DNA of 10,634 bases from an uncultured Bacteroidales bacterium (GCA_945828175.1 CALZQD010000027.1:1-10634), one strand, 5' to 3'. Counted from the first letter of the stretch, positions 1-7,182 are shown. The notes: generated from the letters alone by a model not told the origin. A program made the numbers and translations.

Positions 1-441
1 GACGCCTAACGACACGGCCATCTCGTTTTCATTGGCCTTGAGCACCGGGCCGACGGCCGCGATGGCGCTGCCGCCGCAGATTGCCGTGCCCGAGGCTATG
101 AGGTATGAGGTCTTGCGGTTGATGCTGAGCCAGTAGCCGACCATCACGCCGAAGGCCATCACGCCGATGACCGAAACGACCGTAAACATCATGCCCTCAG
201 AACCCGATTTGAGCGATTCCTCGATGTTCATCTTGAAACCGAGGCACACGACTGAGGCCTGAAGCAGATATTTCGACGTCTTTTTATTGAATTTGGGGTA
301 GGGGTTTTTAAAAATGAAAGCAAAAATCAACCCGGCGAGCAGAGCTACCGGGGCGGTGATTGTCGGCAGTCCCCAATGATCGAAGGGGAACACGATGAGC
401 GCGATAATCAGTACATAGATCAGTTTGGCTACTTGTGTCAT
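1..441 (-). CDS. YeiH-family putative sulfate exporter (N-terminal part, gene runs off left edge)
   Basis: This is an inner-membrane permease of the YeiH / conserved hypothetical 698 family, often annotated as a putative sulfate exporter; the substrate is not established from sequence. Only the first 147 residues are present, in frame to base 1. Hydrophobic segments are visible at about residues 7-20, 27-46, 57-70, 84-104 and 112-132. The family signature GTAICGGSAIAA lies at residues 118-129, followed by the polar stretch KANENEMA. Full-length members are roughly 320-350 residues, so more than half is missing. The ATG at 441 begins MTQVAKLIYV, a plausible membrane N-terminus, 28 bp after the aroE stop on the same strand. 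It is therefore probably transcribed from the aroE promoter. The family call is firm, the substrate uncertain. Confidence 0.88.
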   Translation of the reverse strand, partial: MTQVAKLIYVLIIALIVFPFDHWGLPTITAPVALLAGLIFAFIFKNPYPKFNKKTSKYLLQASVVCLGFKMNIEESLKSGSEGMMFTVVSVIGVMAFGVMVGYWLSINRKTSYLIASGTAICGGSAIAAVGPVLKANENEMAVSLGV

Positions 442-469
442 ATTAAATGATTGATAATGATGTTCGACT

Positions 470-1237
470 TCAGAAGACAGGTTTCTGCCATATGTTCCAT
501 GCCGCGAAAGCCTGCAGCAGAAGCATCTCGAGGCCGTTTTTGACGTTGGCGCCGCTCTGTCGCGCCTTGCGCATGAACAGCGTGATGTCGGGGTTGTAGA
601 GAAGGTCATAGCAGAGATGATTCGGCGTCAGAAGTTCGTAGGGTATGTCGGGGCACTCGTCGACGTGGGGATACATGCCTAACGGCGTCGTGTTGACGAC
701 AATCAGGTGCGAGGCCATCACCTCGGGCGTCAGCTCGGCGTAGGAGATTACGCCCGGGCGGCTGCTGCGCGACACGAGCGTCGACTCGATGCCGAGCTGC
801 GACAGCGCGTGGACGACAGCGCGCGACGCTCCGCCTGTGCCGAGCACCAGGGCGCGGTGCTTATGCCCCGCAGGCAGTAGCGGCTCTATCGAATCCCTGA
901 AGCCGATGACGTCTGAGTTATAGCCCTTCAGCGTCAGCTTCTCGCCGTTGCGTATAAATTTGATGACGTTGACCGCGCCGATTTTCGCCGCATCGTCGTC
1001 GAGTTCGTCGAGATAGGGTATGACTTGTTCTTTATAGGGAATCGTGACGTTCAGTCCGCGCAGCGATGGATTATCCCTGATGATGTCGGTGAATCGCTCG
1101 ATTTCGGGAATCTCGAAGTTGACGTAAGCCGCGTCGATATTTTCAGCTTCAAACTTGCGGTTGAAAAAATCGCGGGAAAACGAATGTCCCAGCGGATAAC
1201 CGATGAGACCGTAGAGTTTTTCTACATGTTTGTCCAT
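470..1237 (-). CDS. aroE: shikimate dehydrogenase AroE
   Basis: It catalyses NADPH-dependent reduction of 3-dehydroshikimate to shikimate, a cytoplasmic step of aromatic amino-acid and folate precursor synthesis. The 255-residue protein has the full motif set. GLIGYPLGHSFS (10-21) supplies the shikimate-binding serines S19 and S21. NVTIPYK (63-69) carries catalytic Lys69. GAVN (87-90) and YNSD with Asp109 complete the substrate pocket. The glycine-rich loop LGTGGASRA (132-140), and Arg157 in VSRSS, fit NADP binding. NTTPLGM (182-188) and the C-terminal NGLEMLLLQA (234-243) are also typical. It is slightly shorter than the E. coli enzyme (272 residues) but looks complete. The ATG at 1237 is preceded by a -7 element and no strong Shine-Dalgarno site. 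It lies upstream of, and probably in an operon with, the YeiH-family gene. Confidence 0.96.
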   Translation of the reverse strand: MDKHVEKLYGLIGYPLGHSFSRDFFNRKFEAENIDAAYVNFEIPEIERFTDIIRDNPSLRGLNVTIPYKEQVIPYLDELDDDAAKIGAVNVIKFIRNGEKLTLKGYNSDVIGFRDSIEPLLPAGHKHRALVLGTGGASRAVVHALSQLGIESTLVSRSSRPGVISYAELTPEVMASHLIVVNTTPLGMYPHVDECPDIPYELLTPNHLCYDLLYNPDITLFMRKARQSGANVKNGLEMLLLQAFAAWNIWQKPVF

Positions 1238-1257
1238 AGGAGTTGATTTATTCTTCG

Positions 1258-1265
1258 CAAAGTTA
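1258..1265 (-). promoter_or_regulatory. Bacteroidota-type -7 element for aroE
   Basis: Read on the minus strand this is TAACTTTG, an exact match to the TAnnTTTG -7 consensus of the Bacteroidota primary sigma factor. It lies 20 bases upstream of the aroE ATG. I could not find a clear TTTG -33 element at the usual spacing, so the call rests on the -7 box, its distance and the divergent intergenic position. Confidence 0.5.
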
Positions 1266-1340
1266 ATTAGAAATGTTGATTTGACGTGCTTGTCGATGCT
1301 AAAAATAAACTTTGTTGATTATAATAATGAAATTTTTTTG

Positions 1341-1348
1341 TAAATTTG
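1341..1348 (+). promoter_or_regulatory. Bacteroidota-type -7 element for the topoisomerase operon
   Basis: TAAATTTG exactly matches TAnnTTTG, and the ATG of the topoisomerase gene is 26 bases downstream, leaving a leader of about 20 nucleotides. A TTTG at 1311-1314 is spaced 26 bases away and a weaker GTTG at 1314-1317 is spaced 23. Neither is ideal for a -33 box. The surrounding 137-bp divergent gap is A+T-rich, in contrast with the G+C-rich genes on both sides. The same 12 bases recur ahead of hsdM. Confidence 0.6.
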
Positions 1349-1374
1349 TAGGAACACTCTTTCTTATACCATAG

Positions 1375-4089
1375 ATGACAGATATAAACGACAGTCAATA
1401 TAACGACGAGGAGAACGACAACGAGTTTACCGAGGGCAACGAGGCTCAGGGCGACGAGCGCCTGATGTCGGTCGCGCGCGACGGCGATATGGTCAAATAC
1501 CACCTCCGCGGCATGTACCGCAACTGGTTCCTCGAATATGCCTCTTATGTGATACTCGAGCGCGCCGTGCCGCACATCGCCGACGGCCTCAAACCCGTGC
1601 AGCGCCGTATCCTACACACGATGAAGACTCTCGACGACGGCCGATTCAACAAGGTAAACAACATCGTCGGCTCGGCGATGCAGTATCACCCCCACGGCGA
1701 CGCGTCAATCACCGACGCACTCGTGCAGCTCGGCCAGAAAGACCTCCTCATCGAGAAGCAGGGCAACTGGGGCAATATCCTCACCGGCGCCTCGGCAGCC
1801 GCCTCGCGTTACATCGAGGCGCGCCTGTCTGAGTTTGCCCTCGAGACGCTCTACAACCCCAAGATCACCGAGTGGACCCCGAGCTACGACGGCCGCAAGA
1901 ACGAGCCCGTGACCCTGCCCGCCAAATTCCCGCTGCTGCTCGCCCACGGCGCCGAGGGCATCGCCGTCGGTCTGTCGTCGAAGATTCTGCCGCATAACTT
2001 CAACGAAATCATCGACGCAGCCGTCGCCTATCTCAGCGGCGAGGACTTCGTGCTTTACCCCGATTTCCCCACCGGCGGCTTCATCGACGTCTCGCGCTAT
2101 AACGAAGGCCGTCGCGGCGGCGCCGTCAAGATCCGCGCCAAGATTGAGAAGGTCGACAACCGCACCCTCGCCGTCACCGAGATACCCTACGGCAAGACGA
2201 CGGGCATCATCATCGACTCTATCCTCAAAGCCTACGAAAAAGACAAGATAAAGATACGCAAGGTCGACGACAACACGGCCGAAAAAGCCTGCATCCTCGT
2301 CCACCTCCAGCCCGGCACGTCGAGCGACAAGGCCATCGACGCCCTCTATGCCTTCACCGACTGCGAGGTCAGCGTCTCGCCCAACTGCTGCGTCATCGAC
2401 GACCGCAAGCCCTGCTTCCTCGGCGTCGACGACCTCCTGCGCCACAGTGTCGACTCGACCCGCGGCATCCTCGAGGCCGAGCTGCGTGTTCGCCTCGCCG
2501 AGCTTCAGGAGCAGAGGCTCTTCGCCTCGCTCGAGAAAATCTTCATCGAAGAGCGCATCTATAAGGATAAGGAATACGAGCAGGCGCCCGACATCGAGTC
2601 GGCCGTAAGGCATATCGACAGCCGCCTCGAGAAATACAAGCCCTCGTTTGTCCGCGAGATAAACGACGACGACATCCTCAAGCTCGTCGAGATCAAGATG
2701 AAGCGTATCTTCAAGTTCAGCTCCGACGAGGCCGACGACCGCATCGCCGAGCTCGACCGCAAGATTGCCGACGTCAACGACAAGCTCGCCCATATCGTCG
2801 ACTACACCATCGAATGGTATAAGCGCCTCAAGGCCAAATACGGCGACGCCTATCCCCGCCGCACCGTCATCCGCAATTTCGACAACATCGAGGCCGCCAA
2901 CGTCGCCGAGGCCAACGAGCGCCTCTATATCAACCGCGAGGACGGCTTTATTGGCACAGGCCTCAAGAAAGACGAATTCATCTGCAACTGCTCGTCGCTC
3001 GACGACATTATCATCTTCTACAAAGACGGCCGCTACAAGGTCGTCAAGGTTCAAGACAAGCTGTCGGTCGGCAAGAATGTGCTATATGTCAATGTCTTCA
3101 AGCGCAACGACTCGCGCACGATCTATAACGTCATCTACCGCAACGGCGCGGGCGGCATCTACTATATGAAGCGCTTCGCCGTCACGGGCGTCACGCGCGA
3201 CAAGGAGTATAACCTCACCCAGGGCCAGCCCGGCTCGAAGGTGATGTGGTTCTCGGCCAACCCCAACGGCGAGGCCGAGGTCGTCAAGGTGACGCTCAAA
3301 CCCAAGCACCGCCTCAAGACCCTCCAGTTCGACGTCGACTTCGCCAAGCTGGCCATCAAGGGCAAGCAGTCGCAGGGTAACCTCGTGACCAAGAACGAGG
3401 TGCATCGCTTCTCGCTCAAAGAGCACGGCGCCTCGACCCTCGGCGGACGCGAGGTATGGTTCGACCCCGACGTGCTGCGCCTCAACTACGACGGCCGCGG
3501 ACGCCTCCTCGGCGAGTTTATGGGCGACGATCTCGTGCTCGTCGTGCTCAAGAACGGCGAGTATTATACCACCGGCTTCGAGGCCACCAACCACTACGAC
3601 GACAATATCCTCAGAATCGAGAAGTTCCGTCCCAAACAGGTGTGGACGGCGATACTCTTTGACGCCGACCAGGGCTATCCCTATATCAAGCGCTTCATGT
3701 TCGAGCCCTCGGCGCGCAAGCAGCGCTTTATCGGCGACAACGAGCGCTCGTCGCTGATACTGCTCACCGACACTCCTCACGCTCGCTTCGAAGTCCGCTT
3801 TGCCGCGCCCGACGACTTCCGCGAGCCGCTCATCGTCGACGCTGAGAGCTTCATCGGCCTCAAATCCTTCAAAGCCAAGGGCAAGCGCCTCGTCACCTAT
3901 ACGCTCGACACTGTCACCGAAATAGAGCCGCTCATCGTCGACAGCGATGACGACGATGACGCCGCGACCTCCGACATCATCGCCGACGGCGACGAAACCG
4001 CCGATGGCGGCGCCTCGGCCCACGAGAGCGAAGACATTTCTGACGACGAGCTCCGTGACGAAATCACCGGACAGAAACGAATCTTCTGA
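1375..4089 (+). CDS. DNA topoisomerase IV / gyrase subunit A (type IIA, ParC-like)
   Basis: This is the DNA-breaking and rejoining subunit of a type IIA topoisomerase, acting with a B subunit not in the window. The 904-residue protein has a short acidic N-terminal extension (1-30), then the winged-helix core. PHIADGLKPVQRRIL (66-80) and YHPHGD (104-109) are classic, and AAASRYIEARL (141-151) carries catalytic Tyr146 preceded by Arg145. A coiled-coil-rich middle (about 375-480) is followed by a C-terminal beta-pinwheel region (about 520-850) and a strongly acidic tail from about 860. The canonical GyrA box (QRRGGKG) is absent, and IKGKQSQGN occupies a comparable loop, so a decatenating ParC-like role is more likely than gyrase. 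The E. coli GyrA Ser83 equivalent is Ala110 and the Asp87 equivalent is Asp114. The stop overlaps the next start by one base. Confidence 0.93.
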   Translation: MTDINDSQYNDEENDNEFTEGNEAQGDERLMSVARDGDMVKYHLRGMYRNWFLEYASYVILERAVPHIADGLKPVQRRILHTMKTLDDGRFNKVNNIVGSAMQYHPHGDASITDALVQLGQKDLLIEKQGNWGNILTGASAAASRYIEARLSEFALETLYNPKITEWTPSYDGRKNEPVTLPAKFPLLLAHGAEGIAVGLSSKILPHNFNEIIDAAVAYLSGEDFVLYPDFPTGGFIDVSRYNEGRRGGAVKIRAKIEKVDNRTLAVTEIPYGKTTGIIIDSILKAYEKDKIKIRKVDDNTAEKACILVHLQPGTSSDKAIDALYAFTDCEVSVSPNCCVIDDRKPCFLGVDDLLRHSVDSTRGILEAELRVRLAELQEQRLFASLEKIFIEERIYKDKEYEQAPDIESAVRHIDSRLEKYKPSFVREINDDDILKLVEIKMKRIFKFSSDEADDRIAELDRKIADVNDKLAHIVDYTIEWYKRLKAKYGDAYPRRTVIRNFDNIEAANVAEANERLYINREDGFIGTGLKKDEFICNCSSLDDIIIFYKDGRYKVVKVQDKLSVGKNVLYVNVFKRNDSRTIYNVIYRNGAGGIYYMKRFAVTGVTRDKEYNLTQGQPGSKVMWFSANPNGEAEVVKVTLKPKHRLKTLQFDVDFAKLAIKGKQSQGNLVTKNEVHRFSLKEHGASTLGGREVWFDPDVLRLNYDGRGRLLGEFMGDDLVLVVLKNGEYYTTGFEATNHYDDNILRIEKFRPKQVWTAILFDADQGYPYIKRFMFEPSARKQRFIGDNERSSLILLTDTPHARFEVRFAAPDDFREPLIVDAESFIGLKSFKAKGKRLVTYTLDTVTEIEPLIVDSDDDDDAATSDIIADGDETADGGASAHESEDISDDELRDEITGQKRIF

Positions 4090-4952
4090 TGAAACGCCTC
4101 TTTAATACAATCGCCCTGGCTCTCGCTACCATCGTCGCAGCGGCTCAGAGCGACAGCACCGCCGTCGAGCCTTTGCGTCCCGTCACCTCGGCCTACAGCC
4201 TTGAGTTTGGCTCGTCGCACCTCACCGACACCTATCTCACGCCGCTCAACTACGACGGCTCGACGGCTGCCATGTCATACGAGCGCCTGCAGGCCCCTCG
4301 CTTCAATCCCGAGGGATCCATCATGCAGTTGCGCGGACGTCTCGCGCTCGACCGCGATCAGAATCCGGCACGCAACGCTACGATGTGGGGTCTCGACCTC
4401 AACGTCGACTGGGGCGTCCTCTGGCGCTTGAAATCATTGCGTCTGCCGCAGGGTCTCGCCATCTCGGGCGGCTTCAACACAGGCCTCGACATCGGCGCGC
4501 TCTACCTCGCCCGCAACGGCAACAATCCCGTGACGGCCAAGGCCGCATGGACCGTCGGCATCAGCGCGATGGCCGTCTATAACTTCAGGCTCGGCTCGCT
4601 GCCGCTGACACTGCGCTATCAGCCCTCGATGCCGCTTACCGGTGTCTTCTTCTCGCCTGACTATGGCGAGCTTTACTACGAGATTTACCTCGGCAACCGC
4701 AGCGGCCTCGTCCACTGCGCCTGGCCGGGCAACTATTTCAGGCTCGACAATCTCCTGACCCTCGACCTGCGCTTCAAGGGCGCCACCCTGCGCCTCGGCT
4801 ATCACAACGAGGTCTTTTCGGGCAAGGTCAACAATATCGTCAGCGGCCACACCGTCCACAGTTTCGTCATCGGCCTCGCCAACGAGTGGATTTCGCTCTC
4901 GCCCCGGCGCAAGCTCTCTGATGACACTAAAATTATTTCAGCAATTTATTGA
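4089..4952 (+). CDS. DUF3316-like exported protein of unknown function
   Basis: The 287-residue protein begins with a good Sec signal peptide: MKR, a hydrophobic stretch (about 5-18), and a probable cut after about residue 20. It is therefore predicted to be in the periplasm or outer membrane. The mature part has alternating polar and hydrophobic strands and aromatic-rich segments such as YGELYYEIYLGN (192-203), consistent with beta structure and possibly a small outer-membrane barrel. Segments such as SSHLTDTYLTPLNY (42-55), QNPARNATMW (91-100) and FFSPDYGELYYEIYLGN (187-203) resemble, from memory, Bacteroides proteins of the DUF3316 family, whose function is unknown. Its ATG shares a base with the topoisomerase stop (TGATG), and its own stop overlaps the next start in the same way. 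It is probably translationally coupled to both neighbours. Length is typical for the family and nothing looks broken. Confidence 0.8.
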   Translation: MKRLFNTIALALATIVAAAQSDSTAVEPLRPVTSAYSLEFGSSHLTDTYLTPLNYDGSTAAMSYERLQAPRFNPEGSIMQLRGRLALDRDQNPARNATMWGLDLNVDWGVLWRLKSLRLPQGLAISGGFNTGLDIGALYLARNGNNPVTAKAAWTVGISAMAVYNFRLGSLPLTLRYQPSMPLTGVFFSPDYGELYYEIYLGNRSGLVHCAWPGNYFRLDNLLTLDLRFKGATLRLGYHNEVFSGKVNNIVSGHTVHSFVIGLANEWISLSPRRKLSDDTKIISAIY

Positions 4953-5965
4953 TGATTAAGAAAATACTATTGGCTCTGATTGCTTCGGTCGCGCTCTCAG
5001 CCTGTCATAAGACCGAAAAGTGGGACGCCGACGTCTACGGCAATTTCGATGCCCTGTGGACTATCCTCGACGAGCATTACTGCTTCTTCGAGCAGAAAGA
5101 CATTGACTGGGACGCCGTCTACAGCAAATACCACAAGCGCCTCGGCGACGAGATGACAGCCCGCGAGTTTTTCGACATCTGCTCCGACATGCTCGCCGAG
5201 CTCAAGGACGGCCACGTCAACCTCAGCTCGAGCTTCGACGTCTCATACTATCGCAAATGGTGGAGCGACTATCCCCAGAACTACGATTCGCGCCTCGTCG
5301 AGCAGTATTACCTCGACTTCGACTATTCGTCGGCCGGAGGCATGAAATATACCGTTCTGCCTCAGAATGTCGGCTATATCAACTACGCTTCATTCTCATA
5401 TATGGTGGGAGAGGGCAATCTCGACGCCATCCTCTACAGCTTCAAGCCCTGCCGCGGCCTCATCATCGATATCCGCGACAACGGCGGCGGCGACATGACC
5501 AACGTCGAGACAATCGTGCGCCGTTTCATCAACGAAAGGATTCTCGCCGGATACATCTCGCACAAAACCGGACCGGGCCACAACGACTTCTCCAAGCCCT
5601 ACGCCTATTACTTCGACCCCGCTCCCGCGGGCCGTCGCCGCTGGCTAAAGCCCGTCGTCGTGCTGACAAACCGCAGCACCTTCAGTGCCGCCAACAACTT
5701 CGTGTCGATAATGAAACTTCTGCCCAATGTCAAGATAGTCGGCGACCGCACCGGTGGCGGCAGCGGCATGCCCTTCTCGTCTGAGATACCCTGTGGCTGG
5801 GGCGTACGCTTCTCGGCCAGCTCGGTTCTCGACGCCCTCGGTCAGTCGACCGAAAGCGGCATCGACCCCTCGCCCGGATGCAAAGTCGACCTCGACCCCC
5901 TCAAAGCCCTCCAAGGCACCGACACCATGCTCGACAAAGCCATCGAAGTCCTGTTGGGGGAATAA
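4952..5965 (+). CDS. S41-family peptidase, predicted lipoprotein
   Basis: This is a predicted serine peptidase of the C-terminal-processing (S41/tail-specific protease) family, anchored to the envelope as a lipoprotein. MIKKILLALIASVALSAC has a lipobox with Cys18 as the lipidation site. The N-terminal helical part carries LKDGHVN (84-90). The S41 core follows: GYINYASF (141-148), RGLIIDIRDNGGG (168-180), VVVLTNRSTFSAANNF (235-250) with probable nucleophile Ser245, and IVGDRTGGGSG (262-272). The Lys general base of classical Ser/Lys CTP enzymes is not evident, as in some S41 subgroups. No PDZ domain is obvious. The start is the ATG at 4952, overlapping the upstream stop in TGATG; a TTG one codon earlier is less likely. 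The last 14 codons and stop are duplicated downstream with synonymous changes, which suggests an insertion at this gene end. Length is 337 residues. Confidence 0.9.
   Translation: MIKKILLALIASVALSACHKTEKWDADVYGNFDALWTILDEHYCFFEQKDIDWDAVYSKYHKRLGDEMTAREFFDICSDMLAELKDGHVNLSSSFDVSYYRKWWSDYPQNYDSRLVEQYYLDFDYSSAGGMKYTVLPQNVGYINYASFSYMVGEGNLDAILYSFKPCRGLIIDIRDNGGGDMTNVETIVRRFINERILAGYISHKTGPGHNDFSKPYAYYFDPAPAGRRRWLKPVVVLTNRSTFSAANNFVSIMKLLPNVKIVGDRTGGGSGMPFSSEIPCGWGVRFSASSVLDALGQSTESGIDPSPGCKVDLDPLKALQGTDTMLDKAIEVLLGE
5919..5965 (+). repeat. Left copy of 47-bp direct repeat (3' end of the S41 gene)
   Basis: Bases 5919-5965 recur at 6366-6412, an offset of 447. The first 34 bases are identical. Over the whole 47 bases I count four differences (5953, 5954, 5959, 5964). 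All are synonymous or swap one stop for another: both copies encode DTMLDKAIEVLLGE plus a stop, TAA here and TGA in the right copy. This copy forms the functional end of the peptidase gene. Confidence 0.93.
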
Positions 5966-5998
5966 TCACCGATATTCCACCATCTAAATGTTTTGATT

Positions 5999-6364
5999 AT
6001 GACTAAGATAGAAAATGAAAAGCAATATCAGTGGGCGGTAGAACGGGTGGAAAAATTATTACCGCTCGTTAACGACGATACCCCCGAGACCGATCCTAAC
6101 TACATAGAATTGGTCCTACTGTCTAATCTCGTCGCAGATTATTCCGACGAGCATTATTCTGTCGGTGATCCATCGCTGGTAGATGTTATGAAGCTTCGCA
6201 TGTATGAAATGGGCTTGACTCAGGCCTCGCTTGCCAAACTTATAGGCGTAAGCCCTTCACGCATTTGCGATTTTCTTTCAGGCAAAAGTGAGCCGACCAT
6301 GAAAGTCGGCCGAGCCATAAGTAAAAAACTCAACATTGACCCCGCGATAGTACTCGGAGTCTAA
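5999..6364 (+). CDS. HigA-like HTH (Xre family) antitoxin, orphan
   Basis: The predicted 121-residue DNA-binding protein resembles HigA-type antitoxins. Its N-terminal helical region contains NEKQYQWAVERVEKLL (6-21), like the EEQY segment of E. coli HigA. A C-terminal HTH (about 62-115) reads GLTQASLAKLIGVSPSRICDF (72-92) followed by LSGKSEPTM (93-101). HigA proteins normally neutralise a HigB mRNA interferase and repress their own operon, but no HigB gene is adjacent: only 33 bp separate this gene from the peptidase stop and no small toxin frame fits. The ATG at 5999 is preferred over an in-frame TTG at 5993. The stop at 6364 ends two bases before the right repeat. Base composition differs from the flanking G+C-rich genes, suggesting transfer. 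It could be a solitary regulator or an anti-addiction gene. The family call is good, the role uncertain. Confidence 0.82.
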   Translation: MTKIENEKQYQWAVERVEKLLPLVNDDTPETDPNYIELVLLSNLVADYSDEHYSVGDPSLVDVMKLRMYEMGLTQASLAKLIGVSPSRICDFLSGKSEPTMKVGRAISKKLNIDPAIVLGV

Positions 6365-6365
6365 T

Positions 6366-6412
6366 CCGACACCATGCTCGACAAAGCCATCGAAGTCCTC
6401 CTGGGAGAATGA
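6366..6412 (+). repeat. Right copy of 47-bp direct repeat (relict S41 gene end)
   Basis: This copy lies just after the HTH gene stop, with 34 bases identical to 5919-5952 followed by a diverged 13-base end. It would still encode DTMLDKAIEVLLGE and a TGA stop but has no gene upstream to continue, so it is now a non-coding remnant. Its TGA directly touches the stop of the convergent phosphatase gene, as expected for the ancestral gene end. Confidence 0.9.
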
Positions 6413-7162
6413 TTAATTAAACGCTTTATCGTTGAGGATGCGGCCTTTGAGGCGGTCGCGGTCCTTGAGATAGTCGCTCGACGCAAGATAGCGGTCGATG
6501 ATGTCGGCGTGAGCCGCGTTGTGGAGGTCGGTACCGACGAAATCAACCAAACCCTTTTCAATCAGCATCTCCGCGATTTTGCGCTCATCCTTGCCATAAC
6601 CTCCGGCAAGACTCAGCACATTGATCTGGAACATCGCTCCGGCGTTATGAAGCACCTCATAGCGCTCGGGGTGCTTATAATAATATGAGTAGCGCTCGGG
6701 ATGGACGAGGATAGGGCGCAGCCCGCGCACCTGCAGGTCGAAGATGACGCTGTCGAGATTGCCCGGCTCGCGCACAAACGGATTTTCGATAAGGATATAA
6801 TTGTTAGGCAGAGTCATAAGACGCTCAGCCTCAAGCTCGCGGGCGAAAAGGTCGTCGATGCGATACTCCGCCGAATTCTCTATGACAATATCAGTCCCGT
6901 CGTCAGCCAAAGCCTTTTTCAGAGCCTCGCGGGCAGCGCCGACCGTCTCAGGCGTGTTCGGGAACGTCAGGTTCGTCACATGCGGACTCGCGATGATTCG
7001 CTCCAGACCCCAAGCCTTCATGCGCTTGATCAGCTCGATCGACGTCGCCGCGTCAGGCGACCCGTCGTCGATGCCCGGCAGCACATGACAGTGGATGTCG
7101 GTTTTGAAAAAAAACTCCTGAGGCTCAACCGCCCCCTTCGACCTCTTGAATATATTGAACAT
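6413..7162 (-). CDS. CpsB/YwqE-like PHP-family tyrosine-protein phosphatase
   Basis: A metal-dependent phosphatase of the PHP fold, of the type that dephosphorylates bacterial tyrosine kinases controlling capsule or exopolysaccharide export (CpsB, YwqE); it is cytoplasmic. In the 249-residue protein, metal-binding motifs appear in order: TDIHCHVLPGIDDG (21-34, His24 and His26), ASPHVT (58-63, His61), NSAEYRIDD (96-104, Glu99), LVHPERY (152-158, His154) and VGTDLHN (209-215, Asp212 and His214). LIENPF (124-129) is also typical. All metal ligands expected for the family appear present, and length matches the roughly 240-260 usual for it. No tyrosine kinase or polysaccharide gene is in the window, so its partner is elsewhere. 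It runs convergently into the S41/HTH unit with no intergenic gap and diverges from hsdM. The ATG at 7162 is supported by the upstream -7 box. Confidence 0.92.
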   Translation of the reverse strand: MFNIFKRSKGAVEPQEFFFKTDIHCHVLPGIDDGSPDAATSIELIKRMKAWGLERIIASPHVTNLTFPNTPETVGAAREALKKALADDGTDIVIENSAEYRIDDLFARELEAERLMTLPNNYILIENPFVREPGNLDSVIFDLQVRGLRPILVHPERYSYYYKHPERYEVLHNAGAMFQINVLSLAGGYGKDERKIAEMLIEKGLVDFVGTDLHNAAHADIIDRYLASSDYLKDRDRLKGRILNDKAFN

Positions 7163-7182
7163 AGCGTTTTCAGATTTTTCTG

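Larger units (their letters stand above)
1238..1374. other. Divergent intergenic region between aroE and the topoisomerase operon
   Basis: This 137-bp A+T-rich gap holds the two divergent -7 elements at 1258-1265 (minus) and 1341-1348 (plus). I see no tRNA, terminator or convincing small gene in it. Confidence 0.7.
5966..6412 (+). mobile_element. Putative small cassette inserted at the 3' end of the S41 gene
   Basis: This 447-bp unit holds one HigA-like gene plus the right repeat copy. It fits an insertion recombined within a 34-bp identity so that the peptidase gene keeps its C-terminus. The right copy stops at 6412, directly abutting the stop of the convergent phosphatase gene at 6413. This suggests that the right copy is the original chromosomal gene end. 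The inserted part is visibly richer in A+T than the peptidase gene. No recombinase, transposase or inverted repeats are in the unit, so any mobility would need help in trans. A one-time homologous recombination event or a tandem-duplication remnant are alternatives. Confidence 0.5.

Noticed and set aside
1705..3054. Long open frame on the minus strand opposite the topoisomerase gene
   Set aside because: It is a by-product of the strong G+C codon bias of the real gene. The translation is Val/Asp/Leu-rich with no recognisable domain.
3082..4023. Second long minus-strand open frame opposite the topoisomerase C-terminus
   Set aside because: Same reason: it mirrors the codon pattern of the coding strand and shows no family motif.
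4949..4951. TTG as the start of the S41 gene
   Set aside because: The ATG at 4952 forms the same TGATG overlap as the upstream junction and gives a normal lipoprotein signal.
5993..5995. TTG as the start of the HigA-like gene
   Set aside because: The in-frame ATG two codons later at 5999 is a stronger start and loses nothing of the domain.
6292..6310. Hairpin GCCGAC / GTCGGC with a 7-base loop as a possible terminator
   Set aside because: It lies inside the HTH gene with no following T-run, and the arms are explained by the coding sequence.
5919..6412. 34-bp repeat as a possible CRISPR unit
   Set aside because: There are only two copies, 447 bp apart, and both encode a gene's C-terminus. 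No spacer array or cas gene is present.
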